Source: Paramacrobiotus metropolitanus (taxonomy: Eukaryota > Tardigrada > Eutardigrada > Parachela > Macrobiotidae). From it: a DNA stretch of 64,000 bases. The stretch is from NCBI RefSeq assembly GCF_019649055.1, contig NW_026570263.1, forward strand, positions 868,001 to 932,000, in the 5' to 3' direction. The notes under the pieces are model-generated. The model saw only the letters and a program-made list of their open reading frames with translations, was not told where the DNA came from and made no database searches. Of this stretch, positions 1-12,360 are shown piece by piece; within the stretch, counting starts at the first letter, position 1, and each line of letters starts with the position of its first letter. The position numbers and the translations under genes were made by a program.

Positions 1-562
1 TTACATATAAACATTCAAATTGCCGCCAGCGTTGACAGTGTATCACCAAGATAAAACAAAACATTCATCAAAAAATAATTCTTGTAATAGGAAAATTACT
101 TAGAATGAATGAATTAGAATGAATTCAGCTAAATTATAAATATTAGTGAAAAGTCGCCATGTGTGTGTTGCTTTAGGGAACTTAATAATTTCTGAGATTC
201 GAAATGTGATTCCAGCATGAAGAACTTCACTTTCACAGCTAAGGAAACTGTCCGGGAAAAATTTACGCAGTTGTAGGAGCAACGAGATGTCCGTATCTGT
301 CTGGGCGGTTTTACCGGTTATGGATTTTGCTGTATGTTGTACGGGTTATAGTTTTTGATGCAACATCCATTTTACTAATTTGCTGCAGCTCTGCAGAAGA
401 TAAAGTATTGTAAACGGGTTCTAAATATGCTAATAATTGTAAACATCGCATAATGCAGTGGCACTGGAAACGACGACCTAAATATAAATCTATCTTATAT
501 TCCTGCTACGCTTCGGTCATGCAGTGCCCGCCAAGAGCGAGTGCACTTTTCTAGTAATTATA
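1..562. other. AT-rich sequence, no gene seen
   Basis: I see no splice-consistent coding exon or recognisable protein similarity here. Open frames are short and AT-rich. Confidence 0.5.
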
Positions 563-830
563 GCATCGGCAATAGCCAGTACCACCCGATTAACAAGAAA
601 TGCAAGCGCTGGTACACTACTTGCTAGTTAGAATCTAAACATTAAATTGTTAAAGAAAAAACCAAAGTCTCGGCCTTCTCTTGCGTTAAAAAGGTAAACG
701 TACTCAAAAAAGCCGGAGAATTTCCTTTAACAGCTGCTAGACTAAAACGCTGTTGAAGAAAAGCGACCGAAAAAATTTTACGGCCCATGAAATGCAACAG
801 GGCAAACACTTCCTTACAGATACACAATAA
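563..830 (-). mobile_element. 5'-truncated LINE-like retroelement 3' end, minus-strand copy
   Basis: Read on the minus strand, the stretch down to about 642 encodes a decayed version of the C-terminus of the element at 1080-2830; both share LLHFMGRKI and QRFSLA-VKGN. The following 3' untranslated part, ending near 563, matches 2755-2820 (shared core around 'agtgtacc-gcgcttgc' and 'ggctattgcc'). Small deletions break the C-terminal coding part. Two further copies in this window have the same 3' end but different 5' ends. That pattern is typical of target-primed reverse transcription. No target-site duplication was identified. Confidence 0.75.
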
Positions 831-1079
831 AATAGCTTTGCAGCGGCTGCTGATGCGGCAGCCGCCCAAGACGTGGGCGGCCGTGCGCTACGGGAGGGGG
901 GGGGGGCGGTCAGCCGGATGCCGAAGCGCAGCTGCCGCCCGCGGTCCGTCTATTTGCAGGTAGCTGTCGCCGAGTGGGAGGGCGCAGGGCGACGCGGCGA
1001 CCACCGATGAGCGTCGTGGCGAAATATTTCAACCGCGCCTGTCAATAAATTCAAAATTAGCATGAGTTGCTTTATGTAG

Positions 1080-2830
1080 AATCGAGACGTTGCAAATAAT
1101 GTGCAATTCGAAAAGTGTCTAACGGAAGCAGCTTTGGAGTCCTGGTTACAGCAGACGCAGTGCGAAACCCCACCAGATTTTATTCGGAAATTTCAATACG
1201 AGGACATTTGGGTGCTGTGAACATACCCTGCACGATTAGGCTGCGATGAACAGCCGGCTAAATTAATGGCAGTCGATTGCCTCAACCGTGTATGCCATCC
1301 TGGGCGGCTGGCAAACCAGCCCGTAATGTTACGAAATTGGTCGCATCCACGGATTTTAAACAGATTTTCTCCATAGACTGGTATGCTAACTTCAGATGCG
1401 TGTCATTCTTGATTTTGAAAATGAAACTGTTCAAGTCATATACCAAACGGCAGAAAATTAATTTTCACGATTTTTGACACCAAACAAGTTGCAGTTTATG
1501 GCGTGAAAGACAAGTTATAGCTGTTTGAAGTTTCTCGTAGACACAGCATAGAATCGCCGCGTGGGACCCTTGATCGTGAATTGTATGCTAAGTCTACGAG
1601 AAAACTAAAATGGCTGTAACTTGTTTCATTTGCCACAAACCACAACTTCTTTGGTCTCAAAAATCGTGAAAATTAATTTTCTGTCGTTTGGTATATGACT
1701 TGAACAGTTTCATTTTCAAAATCAAGAATGACACGCATCTGAAGTTAGCATGCCAGTCTATGGAGAAAATCTGTTTAAAATCCGTGGATGCGACCAATTT
1801 CGTAACATTACGGGCTGGTTTGCCAGCCGCCCAGGATGGCATACACGGTTGAGGCAATCGACTGCCATTAATTTAGCCGGCTGTTCATCGCAGCCTAATC
1901 GTGCAGGGTATGTTCACAGCACCCAAATGTCCTCGTACGCGTGGGATGCGCCAATGATTGAGCGGGACATTTCCATGTTGATGTCGAGTACAGAAGGAAA
2001 CGAACGTAACAGGGCTGTGTTGCTGGCTGCACTAAGCAAAGACTCGGGAGCCTGGTTGAATGCGTTGCCTGCTCCATGTCTGGGAACATTCCTTAGAGAT
2101 GATGATGTCCGAATCGGTGTCGCATTGCGGTTTGGATTGCCAGTGGTAGTGGCGCACAACTGTATTGCATGCGGCAAGCAAGTGGAAACTAACGGACACC
2201 ACGGGTTGTCCTGCAATAAGTCAACCAAAGGACGATGGGCGCGGCACCAAGAAATGAACAGTATTGCTAAAAATTGTTGCGAAAGCGCCGGTTTTCCCTG
2301 TCAACTAGAACCGACCGGCTTATCGAACAAGGACGGAAAAAGACCCGACGGGATGACGCTGATTCCAGTCCGCCATGGCAAACCACTGGTGTGGGATGTA
2401 ACCAGTTGGTGCACGGTCGCAGACTCTCATGTCACCGGCAGCTCGAGGAAAGCTGGATACGTGGCTCAGCTCGCAGAGAATGCCAAGCGCCGGACATATT
2501 CATTTGTGGAAAATGGAAACTTTTTTTATCCTTTAGTGATTGAGACGTTGGGAGTATTTGGCCCCGCTTTCAGTGAATTGCTGCATTTCATGGGCCGTAA
2601 AATTCGAGACTTAACTGGAGAAGCGCGTTCTACTGCTTTCATTAAGCAACGTTTTAGTCTCGCCGTTGTAAAAGGAAATGCTACGGCAGTTTTGAGCACG
2701 TTACCTTTTAACCCACGAGAAGATCGAGATTTTGGTTGCTTTTTTAATGTTTAAATTTTAACTATTAAGTAGTGTACCGGCGCTTGCGGTTATTGTTATC
2801 GTGGTGGCTATTGCCCATTAAAGTATGTGC
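1080..2830 (+). mobile_element. LINE-like retroelement fragment: ORF C-terminus plus 3' UTR, interrupted by a foldback element
   Basis: The open frame from 1080 to 1198 resumes at 1936 and ends with a stop at 2754; the gap is a 737-bp insertion (1199-1935). The protein shows a CCHC-like knuckle (C-I-A-C...H-H-G-L-S-C, about 2161-2215) and then a KRPDGMTL...VWDVT signature (about 2335-2405). This RPD...D-x-T pattern resembles the restriction-like endonuclease end of some non-LTR retrotransposon proteins (recalled, not searched). No reverse transcriptase domain precedes it: the frame is closed by a TAG at 1077, so the copy is 5'-truncated. The 3' tail (2755-about 2820) recurs at 563-640 (minus) and 20235-20310 (plus). 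It is a dead fragment despite the long open frame. Confidence 0.75.
1199..1935. mobile_element. 737-bp foldback element with TA target duplication
   Basis: The two halves are near-perfect inverted repeats pairing around position 1567. Left terminus is CGAGGACATTTGGGTGCTG and the right terminus is its reverse complement. Both arms contain the same 66-codon open frame in opposite orientation, differing by one residue (Tyr/His). The arms become imperfect near the centre (about 1480-1655). The element is flanked by TA on each side (1197-1198 and 1936-1937). The host retroelement's reading frame runs to CAA-TA before it and continues TAC-GCG-TGG after it, which defines the insertion exactly. TA duplication and long inverted termini suggest a non-autonomous Tc1/mariner-like element. 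The 66-aa frame has no recognised function. Confidence 0.85.
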
Positions 2831-2865
2831 AATTAATACCGTACTCGCTTTCAGGTTTCTTGTTC

Positions 2866-3876
2866 CGTGTTTTTCTTCTGATGCATGTTTGTATGAGATT
2901 GTGGAGCAATAGTTCAGTAGATTGTCCTTCATGGACATCCAGGTTTTCTTCAGTGTTGAGTGTTGACGCACTCGACGCACTACCCTAGAGTAGGCTTTGC
3001 AGCATGCACTTACAGTAATTGTCAGTTGTTTCCATTGATGCTAGTTTGAGAACCTGAATCGAAGGATATATCTTCTGCTTGCAAGTTGCACTTATCGCAA
3101 AATGTATAGGTTACTTATTGTACAAGATATGAAACTGTTGCTCCGATTCAGCAAAGGTTGGCCGTGTAATTATCGTACGAATCGTACTTATCCTGTATAT
3201 GCATTTTATATGATAATATTATGAGCATAGTTACAGTACCATGCGCTCTGAGGACTTATCCGTACTTGTAAATTCCTATTAACACTTCGTACACATCTGC
3301 ATTTTTTTCTATACTGTTAAGCTCATGAAAGTTATGCAGCGCGCGGATCTATTTCTAAACATTCGTATTTCGTGGTATGTTTGTAATTTCGAAATGATCA
3401 GTCTTCTAGAGTAAGGAACTGCGAAATATGTCAACTGCTAAAAATCCAGAGCAGTTCGTCAAGATACATACCGTACTACAAGTCTTTCACTTTTATAGGA
3501 AACTTGGGACTGTATCGTGCAAACTGACTAAAACCACAGAGAAGTACTTCTAACTGGTAAAATTAACGTATGCACTGTAATGCACATATCGTACTTACTT
3601 GAAACGTCAGCCGAATACAGAAGCATGAAAGGTATAATAAAGGTCTAACGCACGGCATATAAAAATATCGTGTATTTCTTAACAAATCGTTTGATACATA
3701 CCCTAACAGGAGATACATAGTTCTACGTGCAGATGGTATAGTTTTACTCAGATAGTAGTCTGTACTTGTGAGTTGTGGGTATGTAGCACATATCTGTGCA
3801 TATATAACCATAGCCTATCGACAACATTTAATTGCTGAAGGCATCTGCAGTGGTTTGTTTGTTGTTGCAGCGTGAA
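2866..3876 (+). repeat. Upstream part of tandem duplication unit 1
   Basis: This non-coding stretch resembles 9866-10450 in the same orientation. Shared landmarks are 'gacgcactcgacgcact' (about 2963) against 'gacggactcgacgcactg' (about 9969), and 'aactgctaaaaatcc-agcagttcgtc' (about 3434) against about 10320. It lies upstream of gene A as the partner lies upstream of gene B, so the duplication included 5' flanking DNA. A splice acceptor (gtttgttgttgcag) just before the gene A ATG implies a 5' UTR exon somewhere here; its donor was not located. Confidence 0.65.
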
Positions 3877-6568
3877 ATGGACTGCAGACTAGTGTTTCAG
3901 CGATTTCGACGGGCTGTGGTGGGCGCAGACGCGGTCAGCTACCAGAATACGGTGGCGGTGCGGATGCCGATGCACAGCGGGGCGGACGAGTGCTGGTTGG
4001 GATACATCCAGGATATTCGCGGTGACTACGTGCTGGTGGACTTTGACGCCCGCCGGGCCGGGGCGGCTGCGCGCTACATCCACGCGTCAGGCGTGTGGCC
4101 GCTGCCGTTGGTGTGGATGAATAAGCCGGCATGGGACGAGTGTCGCAACAGCAACAGGCCGCTATTCGCCGCTCTCCGCGACCACCACGACGGCCCCTTC
4201 CGCTTCCGGCCGGCCAGGGCCTTTCGTTTCGATGGCAAATGCAAAATGTACTTGATCATCAGCAAGGCGCGCGTGCCACCGCCGCGGCCGGGAAGCAGTG
4301 CGCCGGGTAGTGATGGACGTAGCGCTTCCGGTACAGCCGTTGACGTCGTCGACTGGTGCCAGGTTATCAGCCGGCTGCCGTTCGACGAGCCGCCGCTCTT
4401 GTCAAGAACGACCGGCATCCTCTATACCAAACACGAGATCCTCCTGCCCACCGTCGATCGCGACTTCCGGCTGGCCATAGCGAGCGACGCAGCCCACTTG
4501 ATTGACCGATTTCGTACATTAGTCAACAGTGTACATACACGGCCGTGGATGCCGCCCGATATGGCTCAACACAGGGAGGACAACTGCCGTTTCCACCTGC
4601 GCATCGGGCCGGATCGGGATCGGTTCACGTTCATTGTCGTTGGCAGCCTCAGCTTGACAGCGGAAGCGTTGCAGCGGATACTGGAAGAATATTCCCAAAG
4701 CCGTGCAACAGCAGTCAGTCGGTTAGATATGTCCGGTCATACCGTTACAGACCACACTTCTCACCACCTCGCAGTCACGGGTGCGTTGGAAATTTACTGA
4801 CTACATGTATATTATATATGTGTGATATATAAATATGTCATAATTATGTATCCATATACAGTACTTATAAATTTATATGTACTATGTATATCATGTGGCT
4901 GTGTCTCATTAAAAGGTGCTCGTCAATGTCTGTTAAAAGTTTAGGTGACGTTGTGCACATATATACAGATATAGTATACAATACCGTAACTGATCGTGAA
5001 TATACTGATCGTCCGCTCGGTAATCTGCAGGATGTACAAATACGCGCGGCAGCTGCATCGGTACAATTAGTATCGCAAGCGGAAGTACGAGTAACAACGG
5101 CAAAAGAAGTAGCACTGATATGGCCGGCACAACTGGCACTGCTGCTGGTCTATCCATACAGATACGCCATCTGCCACTCATAATCTTGACCGAGATGCTG
5201 GACGGTTTGGATTTGTACACGCAGGCACAAGCCATACGGTAGGCACTAGCAGATTCCGGATATATATGTACTGCAGTATAATTATAATATGAATAATTAT
5301 TAATAAAAAAATGACCTTTAATGGTGATCAATGCGTATCGAACCATGTAAAGCAAGAGTATCGGTTAGCACAAATTCTTAACTTCATTTCCGCTCAGCTA
5401 TTATGCTTTTATACATGACTATTCAGCAGTAGTACTGTATCGTACTGTAGTAATAGCACGTATGTAAGTACGTACTACTGATAGATTGCTACAGTAGTAA
5501 CTAGTAGTAGTATCGTAGTAAAAAATTGTAGCGTTCTTGTACAGCGTTCTAACTTCTACCACTATTTAAATATTTATAGCTATTACTGGTACTGTAATTT
5601 CGGCATACGGCAAACTTTTTTTGAAATACCGTATTACCGTATGCCGAAATTCAGTTCAGTATTAGCGGAACATGCGAGAACTTGCAAAAAGGCTCTTAGA
5701 TGTTGTAAGTGCTGTTTATTATGCAGAGTGTGTGCGTTGTGGCAAATGATCCTGGGCGATCGGCGCACGACGCAGCACATCCGTGTCTTAAGCGAACATT
5801 TCCAAAGCACCCTCTGCCGCGCACACAAGTGCGGTGAGCATAGCTGCTACCGCTTAGCCATGGTGCTCAGCCGGACCATCACTTCCGCCACGCGCAGCAT
5901 CACCATCGTCGGCCGCGCCCACGACTGGCAGGCGCAGCAATTCAACCGGCACATGGCGTTCTCTGTGATGAACATAGTGAAAGCCGCACGGATCCAGCTG
6001 CGCTTCCTCGTGCTGAAATCCTTCTGCGAGAGCGGCAGGATGATGCCCGAATTACTGGAGGACTTCCAGCGGCACTGCCAGCGCCTGATCATCGAGGGAT
6101 GGGAGCTGCGCGATGACCTTTATAACGAGATGTTTCAGGAAACGCAGGACTTTCATCTCTTACCATCGGCGGAGCGGCGGTGCATCAACTACTTCCATCC
6201 ACGTGCAGCGCCGCCCTCCGTGGTGGACGGGACGCCCATGTACATACCGCGACTAATCTATGACTGGCGGCGGGACGACTGGCAGCGCATCCGACGCCGG
6301 TTCGCGTGGGCCATGGACCGCTGCTTTCCCCCGGCCACCGTGCAGGTGCACGCCCATGTGGCGGCGGTGCACACGCGCTGGTGCCACACGCTGGCCTACC
6401 CTCGGGAATGGCACTCCATCCGCTGCTTCCTCAACAGGCAAGCTCGCTTGACAGCGCTACATATATATACGCTACCAGTAGATAATTACGCAGTTACGCA
6501 GCGAGTTGATAATTACGCAGACCGAGCAGGTACAGTGTATTGTACTGTACATACTGTATATAAAGAAA

Positions 6569-6606
<38 letters not shown>

Positions 6607-6980
6607 TTTAATGATTTATCTATATTTAAATTTCTTTATATAGTTATATCTGTATATATATTTCTTTATATAGGTACACTGTACTGATCGGTCTACCTAT
6701 ATATATCTAAATATATATATATATTTATTAATATTTTAGAGTTTATGGTTTAATATTATAATTATACCGTATAAAGGTTATAATGTATGGTATGGTAGTA
6801 GTTTGTTTAATTAATTTGCTGCCATTTTATTTTTGAATGCCTGCTGGCTGCTGCAGATTCAGCGGGTTCCAGCCGGATGGCAGTCCGCAAATATGGGACC
6901 ATGTCGATTTGAGAAGTATTCATCTCGACCAACTCAGCAAACTGGCATTGTGGGGAATCGCGGAGATATTTATGGTTTAA
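3877..6980 (+). CDS. Unrecognised 578-aa protein, tandem copy A
   Basis: Three exons: 3877-4780, 5729-6437 and 6857-6980, giving 579 codons with consistent phases. The ATG lies six bases after a splice acceptor, as in copy B. The N-terminal third carries a conserved block (YQNTVAVR...CWLGYIQDI...VLVDFD...YIHAS-VWPLP) followed by FRFRPA. The second exon carries ITS/PTTRS-TI...DWQ...IQL-FLVLKSF and W-R-S-LAYP-like blocks. The third ends LALWGIAEI. I see no signal peptide, membrane segment or known catalytic motif. The middle exon is Arg/His-rich. The second intron begins with GC (AACAG/gcaagc) instead of GT; copy B has the same. Gene B is its paralogue in direct tandem. It may belong to a lineage-specific expanded family; no function is proposed. 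Confidence 0.75.
5312..5400 (+). repeat. Dispersed repeat, copy 1 (partner at 61501)
   Basis: About 90 bp within gene A intron 1 matches 61501-61593 in the same orientation. Shared text includes 'cctttaatggtgatcaat' and 'cttaacttc-atttcc'. The family is unidentified and its ends are not defined. Confidence 0.7.
6571..6605. repeat. (AT)n microsatellite in gene A intron 2
   Basis: A run of alternating T and A follows 'gaaatgc' in the second, GC-AG intron of gene A. The surrounding intron is also AT-rich with TATATA tracts up to about 6725. Confidence 0.85.
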
Positions 6981-7134
6981 TTACGAGTGTTAATGTGTTA
7001 CGTATCTACAGTATTATCGCACTTGCGCACGTCATGCCTCTGAAGATAAGTAATCAATAATGCACAGTTGTCAGTTACAAGCAGTGATACATTTGAAATT
7101 TTATTGAAATGGTTTAATCTCTCAATATGTATAC

Positions 7135-7210
7135 AGCGAGCTTCGCTCAATGATACCAATCAAATGAAGAATTTGTCCCAATTTACATGAGAAGGGACAG
7201 AATTTATTAC
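7135..7210 (+). repeat. Short dispersed repeat (inverted partner at 58860-58932)
   Basis: The block 'tcaaatgaagaatttgtccca' and its flanks are matched on the opposite strand at 58860-58932, with several mismatches. The family is unknown. Confidence 0.5.
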
Positions 7211-7334
7211 TGATCAATGGATAAAATTTGATAATGTCTTGTATCTGCTTTTGCCGACAGTGACTTAGAAGTGATTTTCTTAGAAGTTTCCCATTAACTC
7301 TGTGGGCGCGTTGAAAATAAAATTTAAAAAAGAA

Positions 7335-7770
7335 ATTGTAACTACCGCTTCACGGCGGCAGAATTATTGACAAGCAGGCCGCAACAGCACCTTCTTCGTT
7401 GCTTTCACACTCGTGTCGTTATTGATTATCGTTATTAATTTTTATCAGCCGGAAATTTCTTCAGGTCGGATAATATTAAATTTCGAATTTAAATCGTTTG
7501 AAGCGCATAATATTAATTATTATATTTCACACAAAGTAGTCATTTAAACTGCATATAAAACTGCAGATTAATTCATTTAATTGCATGGTTAAATTATAAT
7601 CGCACACCTGTGAAATTAAACTGCGAATTAAAACTGCCAATTAAATTGTATACAAATAACTATCTGAATTGCAAAGTAAATCTGTATTAGTTTTAATTGC
7701 ACACCAGTTAATGTCTGCCAAAATTCTCCAACACCAACAGATTTTATTCGGAAGTTCGTAGTGCGGTCAG
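7335..7770 (+). repeat. Dispersed ~400-bp AT-rich repeat, copy 1
   Basis: It runs from 'cgcttcacggcggcagaat', through 'actcgtgtcgttattgat', to 'ctccaacaccaacagatttta'. The reverse complement of 28190-28545 matches along most of this length, and a shorter same-strand match lies at 16900-17000. All three copies lie 3' of a gene (A, B and SMARCC). The middle is made of degenerate 'aaattaaactgc-aattaaa' units. No open frame is seen. It could be a MITE or satellite-like element. Confidence 0.7.
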
Positions 7771-7956
7771 CCTTAGAAAATGTCTGAAGTGTCGTGAGAG
7801 TGTCCCATGCTTTCTGGACGTGTCGGAAAGCCTCCGTACGTCGGAAGTTCGTCAGTGTCGGCCTCTAACTTCCAGGCTCGCGCGGCGGTGATGACATCCA
7901 TTGCTGTCAGTGTCGGGCATAATCTGGATAATAAGTTCGTAGTTACTAGTCAGAAC

Positions 7957-8257
7957 TAGAGACCGAAAACAGTACTAAATTTGTGTACGGCTACGTACGG
8001 TTTTGCTTACGGCTCCTACGGGTACGGTACGGTTACGGCAAAAATAACCGGATTGACCGTACCGTATACCGTATACGGCAGTACCGTATACGGCAAGCCC
8101 ATTGTAAAGTCGTGTTTTTGGCTTACGGTTACGGTACGGCAGTTATTTGCCTACGGTACGGCAGTTATTTGCCGTAGTCTTTTCCTATACGGTTACGTAC
8201 GGCAGACCGTACAGTATGCCGTATACGGCAGTACAGTACTACTGTTTTCGGTCTCTA
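7957..8257. mobile_element. 301-bp hAT-type MITE with 8-bp target duplication
   Basis: The termini are perfect 18-bp inverted repeats (TAGAGACCGAAAACAGTA at 7957 and its complement ending at 8257). They are flanked by identical 8-bp copies of GTCAGAAC (7949-7956 and 8258-8265). An 8-bp target duplication and a terminus fitting YARNG are hallmarks of the hAT superfamily. The interior holds no transposase, only many TACGG/CCGTA words in both orientations (such as TACGGTACGGTTACGG). These may be subterminal transposase-binding repeats, though that role is inferred. It is therefore non-autonomous. Confidence 0.88.
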
Positions 8258-9865
8258 GTCAGAACAGCACACTCACACATGATGCACCGCTTAGACAACA
8301 TTCATCCGCTTATTTACCGCTACTAGAATATGTACATAAAACTTTGTAATTATTTTCCACACCTTATTACAGAGTCACAGGCAAGCTGCCAAGAAAATCA
8401 ACATCGGGCACATATCATTCCCGATCGGGCAGTCTAAAAGCTAAAAAGACGTCCTCGTTGTCTCTCATATATTGATATCGGTAAATGTTCCGAGCACTGA
8501 CACAGTGACACTTCACTACATAAATATACCGACATACATAAATATCTATATGCATGCATTTTGAGGTAGCGAAACGTAAATATACATATAACATCATTAA
8601 CATGTGACATCGTAAATATACACGTATGTATATACGACGATCTCTTATTTTGTTGTTGTCCGATCTACTACTTATTTATGGTTAGCCACTCAATTTTCCT
8701 GCGGTATTGTCGAAGTGAGATACCACAACTGCAAAATGCACTTAACCTTACGCAAGTAACATGCGCTTTCCAAAACGTCTGGAGAAGCAGTATGCATGAA
8801 AGTTGCTGACTAGTTGTTCAGTTTCAAACTGTCAACTCTGGAAAGCAGCTTATGCCTCGATGAACCTGTGAATTTCTCTGCAATTGCCGCAGTTTTGTTC
8901 AGTGCGTAGAGCACTGGAAGGGGCTTCCGTGTCGTCTTAGATGACCTGACGTACAGTATAGGACCTGATCAGTTAGTGTAATTACAGATAGTTTGATGTA
9001 AAGGTTCTGAACATCAGGATCGGTCAGAGTCAGACGGTACTGCGCTGTTTTGAAGGACTTGTTCAAGAAACCAGCCGAAAACAATTAAGGGGAAAAAGGG
9101 GCGACAATTTATCTAATAGAGTCCTCTGATTCTCCAGTCCTCTCTAATTCTGCTTTCCAGCAACCTTAGTGGTTACTTGAGTAGAAATAAATTACGTAAA
9201 AAACAATAAAGTGCCGGAAACAGCATCAAAAGTGTAATATTTAAAAACTTGTATGCGCCCGGTGACCGGTCTGTCGGGTACACGGGCATTTCGTAAATTA
9301 GATCGAAGGAGCGGCGGGCGGCACGGTGTGAGTCTAAATTTTTGCATCGTCGAGCGCTGAGCTTCCACTGCTTGTACATTGTACGTGCGGAAGACTTAAA
9401 GAACAAACGTAACTAACTGCATGTACTTGTAAAGGAACAACGTTAAGTCCACCGTATTAGTACAAGTACAGTAATAGCTCGTGCTGTGCTGTATATTGCG
9501 CTGCCGTTTTGGCAGTGCAACGGGCCAACGGCTGCGAATGTGACAGACCAAAAGCCACCCAACAGCAACAGCGTGGGGATGAAGGGTCGAGCGTGCGCGG
9601 CGGGGTGGCGGTCAGGCGCGGGGTAAGCGTGCTGTTGCAACGCTAGCGACGCTCCGATTCGATTTGAAGACAGTGACACAAGAGCCGCTGTGAACATACT
9701 TATTTGAATCGCGCCTACAGTATGTATTCCATAAATTAATTTGTACTTACCCTTTTATATACAATAATACTGTAATAATAATAAAGAAAGTCGCATTATG
9801 GTCGCCCTAGAGTGTTGAGTTAGACGCTGTACAAGTACGCCTTCCGGTGTTGGAATGCGTAGTGT
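8258..9865. other. Intergenic, repeat-derived; no gene seen
   Basis: About 8367-8420 matches the opposite strand of 12090-12150 (core 'gggaatgatatgtgccc'), marking another dispersed repeat. The small open frames here lack splice context or recognisable similarity. Confidence 0.5.
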
Positions 9866-12360
9866 TCTTCTGATCATACTGGCACAGATACTGTAGAGCT
9901 GGAGATCGCTGAGCAGTTGTGCAGTCATAATCGGGGACTTGCCAGTTTTTCTTCACTGCTCAGCTTTGACGGACTCGACGCACTGGGCTTTGCTGCATTT
10001 ACTTCTGACTTACTGTACTAATCTTTATGATCCCGTATGTATATGAGTATACACAGAACACTACGCTCAATGGACATAATCAATAATTATCATTTATTAT
10101 AGTGTAATAACTATAATAATTGTTATTATTGCTATATGCACATCTGCATAATTATTGCAGATATTGTACATTTGTGTACTTTGTGGTTCGGGTATACGTC
10201 GCAGCGTATCTGTACGGATGCCTTTTATATACATTTCTGATTCATGGTATGTTGAACTATGTTGGCAACTTGTACTGTAAATGGTCAGACTTTTAGATTT
10301 CAAGAAAACTGTAAAGGTAAACTGCTAAAAATCAAGAACAGTTCGTCGAGGTTTCCACTGCACGGGACCACAGCATATCTGTATATAGTCTGCACTCAAC
10401 GCTTCCCAGAACACTGATACAAGTACTTCACAGTTCACCCTGCAGCGCTGCATGATTGCATCAAAAACTGTGTCGCATGAACAAATTTGTGCGAATTTAT
10501 ACATTTACATATAAGTGTTTCTAATACTGTATAAATAATACTGTATAAGTATCGGTCGCGCTAGCGCGCGACCATTTGTGTTCGAGGTATGGAAAAATGA
10601 AAGAAATACAGTGCAAAATACACTTGTACAGCAATAAAAACGAGTTTGAGAACTATTTCAAATATAAAACCCCAGCGAAGCCAGCTACGAAAATATTATA
10701 AATATGTGACAATGCGGACAGTTTTCAAGCTTTCCGCTTAAATTTGACCAGTTTTATAAAAACTGAAAGCCTCCGTAATTTTTTTTGTTTGCCTTTTTCA
10801 CGGTTCTTTTTCCCGTTTTTAATGTAACTTTATATTGTCGATTCTAACGAACTGAAAACCTGTATTTTTTGGTACGACAGATAATATTTAAACGGTGATA
10901 AAATGGATAGAGTGGGATCATTTACACGATGTCCATAAAAAACCGTTAAGCCGATATTTCAGCGCAGAATTAATGGAAACTTGTGGGAAACGATTAACGG
11001 TTGCCCAAGGTGACCTCGCAGGCTGCATGTAAGATTGCGAGATTTTCAGCCTTCAGTCAAGCTCTACTAAAATAAAATAATACATATGTTATATTCGATT
11101 TCGAGCTTAGTGAATACCCAAGCTACCGCCAGTATTACAGAGCAACGTAGGTTAGGGAATGCCCAAGCTACCACCAGAATTACAGAGCCGCTACGTGAGT
11201 GAATACGGTAAACAGGCCGCGGGCCGGCTTTTAGATATTTAAAAATTACATATAAATTAGACAATTTAAACCGTGGGATATTGAGATACTGAGATTTCTA
11301 GATATTTTTAAAATTTTGAAACTCTGGAGGCTCAGAAAATTAGAGGTAACGGCCCCGCTGCGCGGGGCCGAGTCGAAATATTTAGAAATTATGGAAATGT
11401 AAAAGTTTTGGAGCCGACTTTGAATAAATTTACAGTTATTTTGAGGTATTCAAACGCATTTAAAAACATCTTAAAGGTTTCAAGAATTTAAAAAAGTAAA
11501 TTTAAAAGTTCGATGTAATTGACAATTTTAAATAACTATTGTTTAGGTTGCTAAGTTGCAAAACCTGTATTTGCTCATTCGAGACGTTTCCAGAATTTAC
11601 TGGAAATTTCTATGAATTTTGAACGCTAAGTACTGAAAGTTTAAAAGGGTTTTGAAAGCTTTCCGAAAACCAAAATTTTTTTCCAAGCAGCAGGTAGGAA
11701 GCTTTGGGAGATGCTGGATTTTATAAAACTATCAAAAGCTTCACAAACGGAATCTCGAATTAGGAGATATTTTCCAAAACCAACAACCTTTAAGTACTAA
11801 CAACCTTTAAGTACTACAACTTCTAAAAATTTTTTTAGACCTTCTCCAAAACTTAAGATTTTTTTAAATATAAAGGTAGGAACGTTTGTGCGATGCTCTA
11901 TTTTTTAAAATCATCAACTTATTGAAAAACTCAGTCTTGATTTAGGAGATAATTTCCAAAAAATAAGGACGTAAGGATATATGAATCTATTGATAAATGT
12001 TTCTAATACTACAATGCTCGTGCTTCTCGTACAAATTTACAATGCAAGTTAGACAACCAGAAAAAGCTGGAGTGAGATTCAGTTAAATTGGCTGGCCGGG
12101 AATGATATGTGCCCGGTGTTGTTTTCCTGGCACCTTGGCTGTGACTTTGATAGTCCACATATTTAAAAAAATTTAGTTAACCATTTACTTACTTTATGTA
12201 CGTGCTGTTAACGATAACTAGGAACGTACTGTAAATTAAACAGCAATTTAATTGTATACTTGCATGCTGCAAGACTTGTGTAGAAAAATATGCGTGACAA
12301 ACTACGTATATGTGTGTGGAAAACAGTTATGGACAATTAATTTGCTTGTTGCAGCTTACA
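9866..12360 (+). repeat. Upstream part of tandem duplication unit 2, expanded
   Basis: The first ~600 bp resembles 2866-3500. The remainder (about 10500-12300) has no counterpart before gene A and consists of AT-rich sequence. It includes the repeat at 12090-12150 and the paired ~40-bp words around 11100-11200 ('cccaagctaccgccagtattacagagc' type, two copies). No gene is seen. The acceptor tgcttgttgcag lies just before the gene B ATG. Confidence 0.55.

Noticed and set aside
7981-8349. 122-codon frame rich in Tyr/Gly/Thr/Val
   Set aside because: It is the translation of TACGG repeats inside the hAT-type MITE.
9443-9697. 84-codon minus-strand frame with a hydrophobic stretch
   Set aside because: Composition reflects local GC-rich sequence; no conserved motif or splice context.
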